Below, piece after piece: positions 62,242 to 64,000 of a stretch of 64,000 bases of DNA. Both the position numbers and the translations under genes were made by a program. The stretch lies in NCBI GenBank assembly GCA_964495805.1, contig CAZBWV010000019.1, positions 62,001-126,000 on the forward strand, in the 5' to 3' direction. Below the pieces are notes generated by a model, which did not search any database, was not told where the DNA came from, and saw nothing but the letters and a program-made list of their open reading frames with translations. Origin of the DNA: JALXCH01 sp964495805. GTDB taxonomy: Bacteria; Calditrichota; Calditrichia; RBG-13-44-9. Position 1 is the stretch's first letter, and the number at the start of each line of letters is the position of its first letter.

Positions 62242-63291
62242 GTGGTTATTGTGATGAAACGAGGGGCGACGGAAGAGGAGATTACACGGGTGGCGCGGTT
62301 TGTGGAAGAGCATGGAGCCCGTGCCCACATTTCCCGCGGAGAGGTTCAAACCATCATCGGGGTGATTGGCTACCGCCACAGTGTCCAGCAGGAGCATCTG
62401 CGCGCATTGTCCGGTGTGGAAGATGTGTTTCGCATCTCCAAACCGTATAAGCTGGTCAGTCGGGAGTTTAAACGGGATGATACGGTAATCCCTCTGAACG
62501 GTGTTCAGATTGGGGGCGGTGCACCGGTGATTATTGCCGGGCCGTGTTCGGTCGAGAGTGAGCAGCAGATACTGGAAACCGCCCGACTGGTGAAGGAGCA
62601 GGGTGCCCACCTGTTGCGTGGGGGTGCCTACAAACCACGTACCAGTCCGTATAGTTTTCAGGGACTCCGGGAAGAAGGGTTGAAGCTTCTCCGAAAAGCA
62701 CGTGAGGAAACAGGTCTGTACATCGTCACCGAGGTGCTGGAAGCCATGCATGTTCCTCTGGTAGCGGAGTATGCCGATGTGCTTCAAATTGGAGCGCGAA
62801 ATATGCAGAATTACGAACTGCTTAAAGCCGTGGGACGGGTGAACAAACCGGTGCTGTTAAAACGGGGAATGTCCGCCCGGCTGAGTGAGTTTTTAATGAG
62901 CGCCGAGTACATCATGTCAGAAGGAAATGATCAGGTGATATTATGCGAGCGGGGAATTCGAACATTTGTGGAATACACCCGTAACACACTGGATTTAAAT
63001 GTGGTTCCCACCATCAAGCGGATCTCCCATCTACCCATTCTGGTGGATCCCAGCCACGGAACCGGTCGTCGTGAGTTGATTGAACCGATGAGTTTGGGAG
63101 CCCTGGCGGTGGGGGCAGATGGCCTGATGATTGAAGTTCATCCCCGCCCGGAACAAGCCTGGTCCGATGCGGAACAATCCCTGAATCCGGAGGAGTTCCG
63201 GCGTTTGATGCAGCGCATTCGCCATTTTATTCAGTGTCAGCGGCAGGAACAACCCGTGTTTCAGGAAGCCGCTCTCCATGAACCGACTTAG
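62242..63291 (+). CDS. aroF: 3-deoxy-7-phosphoheptulonate synthase (type I-beta, FL-domain)
   Basis: The 349-residue enzyme has an N-terminal ferredoxin-like regulatory domain (about 1-70, MKRGATEEEI ... GVIGYRHS) followed by the TIM-barrel DAHP synthase core: AGPCSVES, KPRTSPYSFQG, QIGARNMQN and DPSHGTGRR. It condenses phosphoenolpyruvate and erythrose 4-phosphate, the first step of the shikimate pathway. In relatives the FL domain binds Tyr for feedback inhibition. The start is GTG at 62242, with AAAGGAGG six bases upstream. The ATG at 62254 is too far. Transcription is controlled by the Phe/Tyr attenuator, giving two levels of end-product control. Confidence 0.95.
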   Translation: MVIVMKRGATEEEITRVARFVEEHGARAHISRGEVQTIIGVIGYRHSVQQEHLRALSGVEDVFRISKPYKLVSREFKRDDTVIPLNGVQIGGGAPVIIAGPCSVESEQQILETARLVKEQGAHLLRGGAYKPRTSPYSFQGLREEGLKLLRKAREETGLYIVTEVLEAMHVPLVAEYADVLQIGARNMQNYELLKAVGRVNKPVLLKRGMSARLSEFLMSAEYIMSEGNDQVILCERGIRTFVEYTRNTLDLNVVPTIKRISHLPILVDPSHGTGRRELIEPMSLGALAVGADGLMIEVHPRPEQAWSDAEQSLNPEEFRRLMQRIRHFIQCQRQEQPVFQEAALHEPT

Positions 63292-63378
63292 CAGAGTGTT
63301 GGCTTCTTAAAATAGTTTAACCGGTTTGCCGGTTTTCAACTTAAATTGTGTGGGAACATAGCATTCGAGAGAAATTCC

Positions 63379-64000
63379 ATGAGTGGAAACGTGTTCGGAA
63401 AAGCCTTTCGGGTGTTCACCTTTGGGGAGAGTCACGGACCGTATGTGGGAGTGGTAATCGACGGACTTAAACCAGGACTACCGGTGGATTTGCAGGAAAT
63501 TCAACGGGAACTGGATCGGCGCCGCCCCGGACAGAGTGACGTGGTGACACCCCGGCAGGAGAGCGACCGGGTGGAGGTTATCAGCGGTGTGTTTCAGGGA
63601 AAAACCACCGGTACCCCTCTATGCATGCTCATTCGTAATCGCAACCAGCGTTCGCGGGATTATCGGGATGTGGCGGAAATTTTCCGGCCCGGCCATGCCG
63701 GTTTTACTTTTTTAAAGAAGTATGGGGTGTACGATTATCGTGGGGGTGGACGGGCCAGCGGACGCGAGACCGCAGCGCGAGTAGCAGCCGGAGCTCTGGC
63801 CAAACAGTACCTCCGCGACCGTGGTATCGAAATTATCGGTTACACCCGGCAGGTGGGTACGGTTACTATTCAGACGGTGGATGTGCAGGAAATTGAGAAA
63901 AATCCCGTGCGGGCTCCGGATGCCCGGGCAGCCGAGCAGATGGTGGAAGCCATCCGTGCCGCCCGCGATGCAGGTGATTCCCTTGGCGGAGTGGTGGAAG
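63379..64000 (+). CDS. aroC: Chorismate synthase (3' end beyond the window)
   Basis: An open frame from the ATG at 63379 runs to the end of the window. The 207 visible residues are FGKAFRVFTFGESHGPYVGVV, RRRPGQSDVVTPRQE and GGGRASGRETAARVAAGA, the diagnostic chorismate synthase signatures. It makes chorismate from 5-enolpyruvylshikimate-3-phosphate with reduced flavin. It lies 87 bases after aroF. A small AACCGG/CCGGTT hairpin with TTTT (63319-63336) between them may partially terminate. Co-transcription with aroF, and so attenuation, is likely. The gene is partial because of the window edge. Confidence 0.95.
   Translation, partial: MSGNVFGKAFRVFTFGESHGPYVGVVIDGLKPGLPVDLQEIQRELDRRRPGQSDVVTPRQESDRVEVISGVFQGKTTGTPLCMLIRNRNQRSRDYRDVAEIFRPGHAGFTFLKKYGVYDYRGGGRASGRETAARVAAGALAKQYLRDRGIEIIGYTRQVGTVTIQTVDVQEIEKNPVRAPDARAAEQMVEAIRAARDAGDSLGGVVE

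Overview
The window looks like a chromosomal segment of a Gram-negative, free-living (perhaps thermophilic) bacterium of the Calditrichota/KSB1/Ignavibacteria neighbourhood. The assignment is an inference. It rests on two secreted proteins ending in a 'YPNPFNPT' FlgD-like/type IX-type sorting domain, a hybrid sensor with two-component-regulator propellers, many outer-membrane barrels and lipoproteins, and mixed TTG/GTG/ATG starts behind clear Shine-Dalgarno sequences. I see no tRNA, rRNA, CRISPR array, IS element or prophage.

Layout. 1-1497: 3' end of a secreted MAM-domain protein. 1665-6750 (minus): ftsX-ftsE-methyltransferase, fmdB-aspC and pta. 7183-11988 (minus): an operon with a giant prepilin-like protein, a PilM/GspL-like protein and a PilN/PilO-like protein, running into rsmD and coaD. 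12328-14746 (plus): ilvE behind a promoter, a short Leu/Ile/Phe/Trp leader ORF and a terminator, then a second aminotransferase. 14794-18945 (minus): lipoprotein, outer-membrane barrel and GH16 enzyme. 19316-24102 (minus): a 1277-residue gingipain-type C25 protease and an esterase. 24466-32614 (plus): exopolysaccharide module A (response regulator, HEAT protein, GT2 synthase, unknown membrane-anchored protein, YaiO-type TPR/barrel, and a phosphatase-polyprenol kinase fusion). 32627-40721: haem-binding protein, DUF4870, M1 peptidase and a giant hybrid sensor kinase. 41187-49586 (plus): copper efflux cusC-cusB-cusA-copB, with a strong palindromic operator in the preceding divergent region. 50010-59210 (plus): exopolysaccharide module B (Ig lipoprotein, second GT2, second YaiO-type barrel, glycoside hydrolase/NodB deacetylase fusion, deacetylase lipoprotein). 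59308-61896 (minus): a decayed sialidase-like pseudogene, a ZIP transporter and an Ntn hydrolase. 62016-64000 (plus): aroF (DAHP synthase) behind a complete ribosome-mediated attenuator with a Phe/Tyr-rich leader peptide, then the start of aroC.

How the parts work together. Modules A and B share a GT2 synthase and a TPR/YaiO barrel but carry different accessory proteins, so they look like paralogous export systems for a beta-linked, probably amino-sugar, polysaccharide. The B module resembles the PgaA/PgaB/PgaC logic with the PgaB domain order inverted. The strongest new observations are the aroF attenuator, the related ilvE leader, the triplicated phosphatase-kinase fusion, and the two exopolysaccharide modules.
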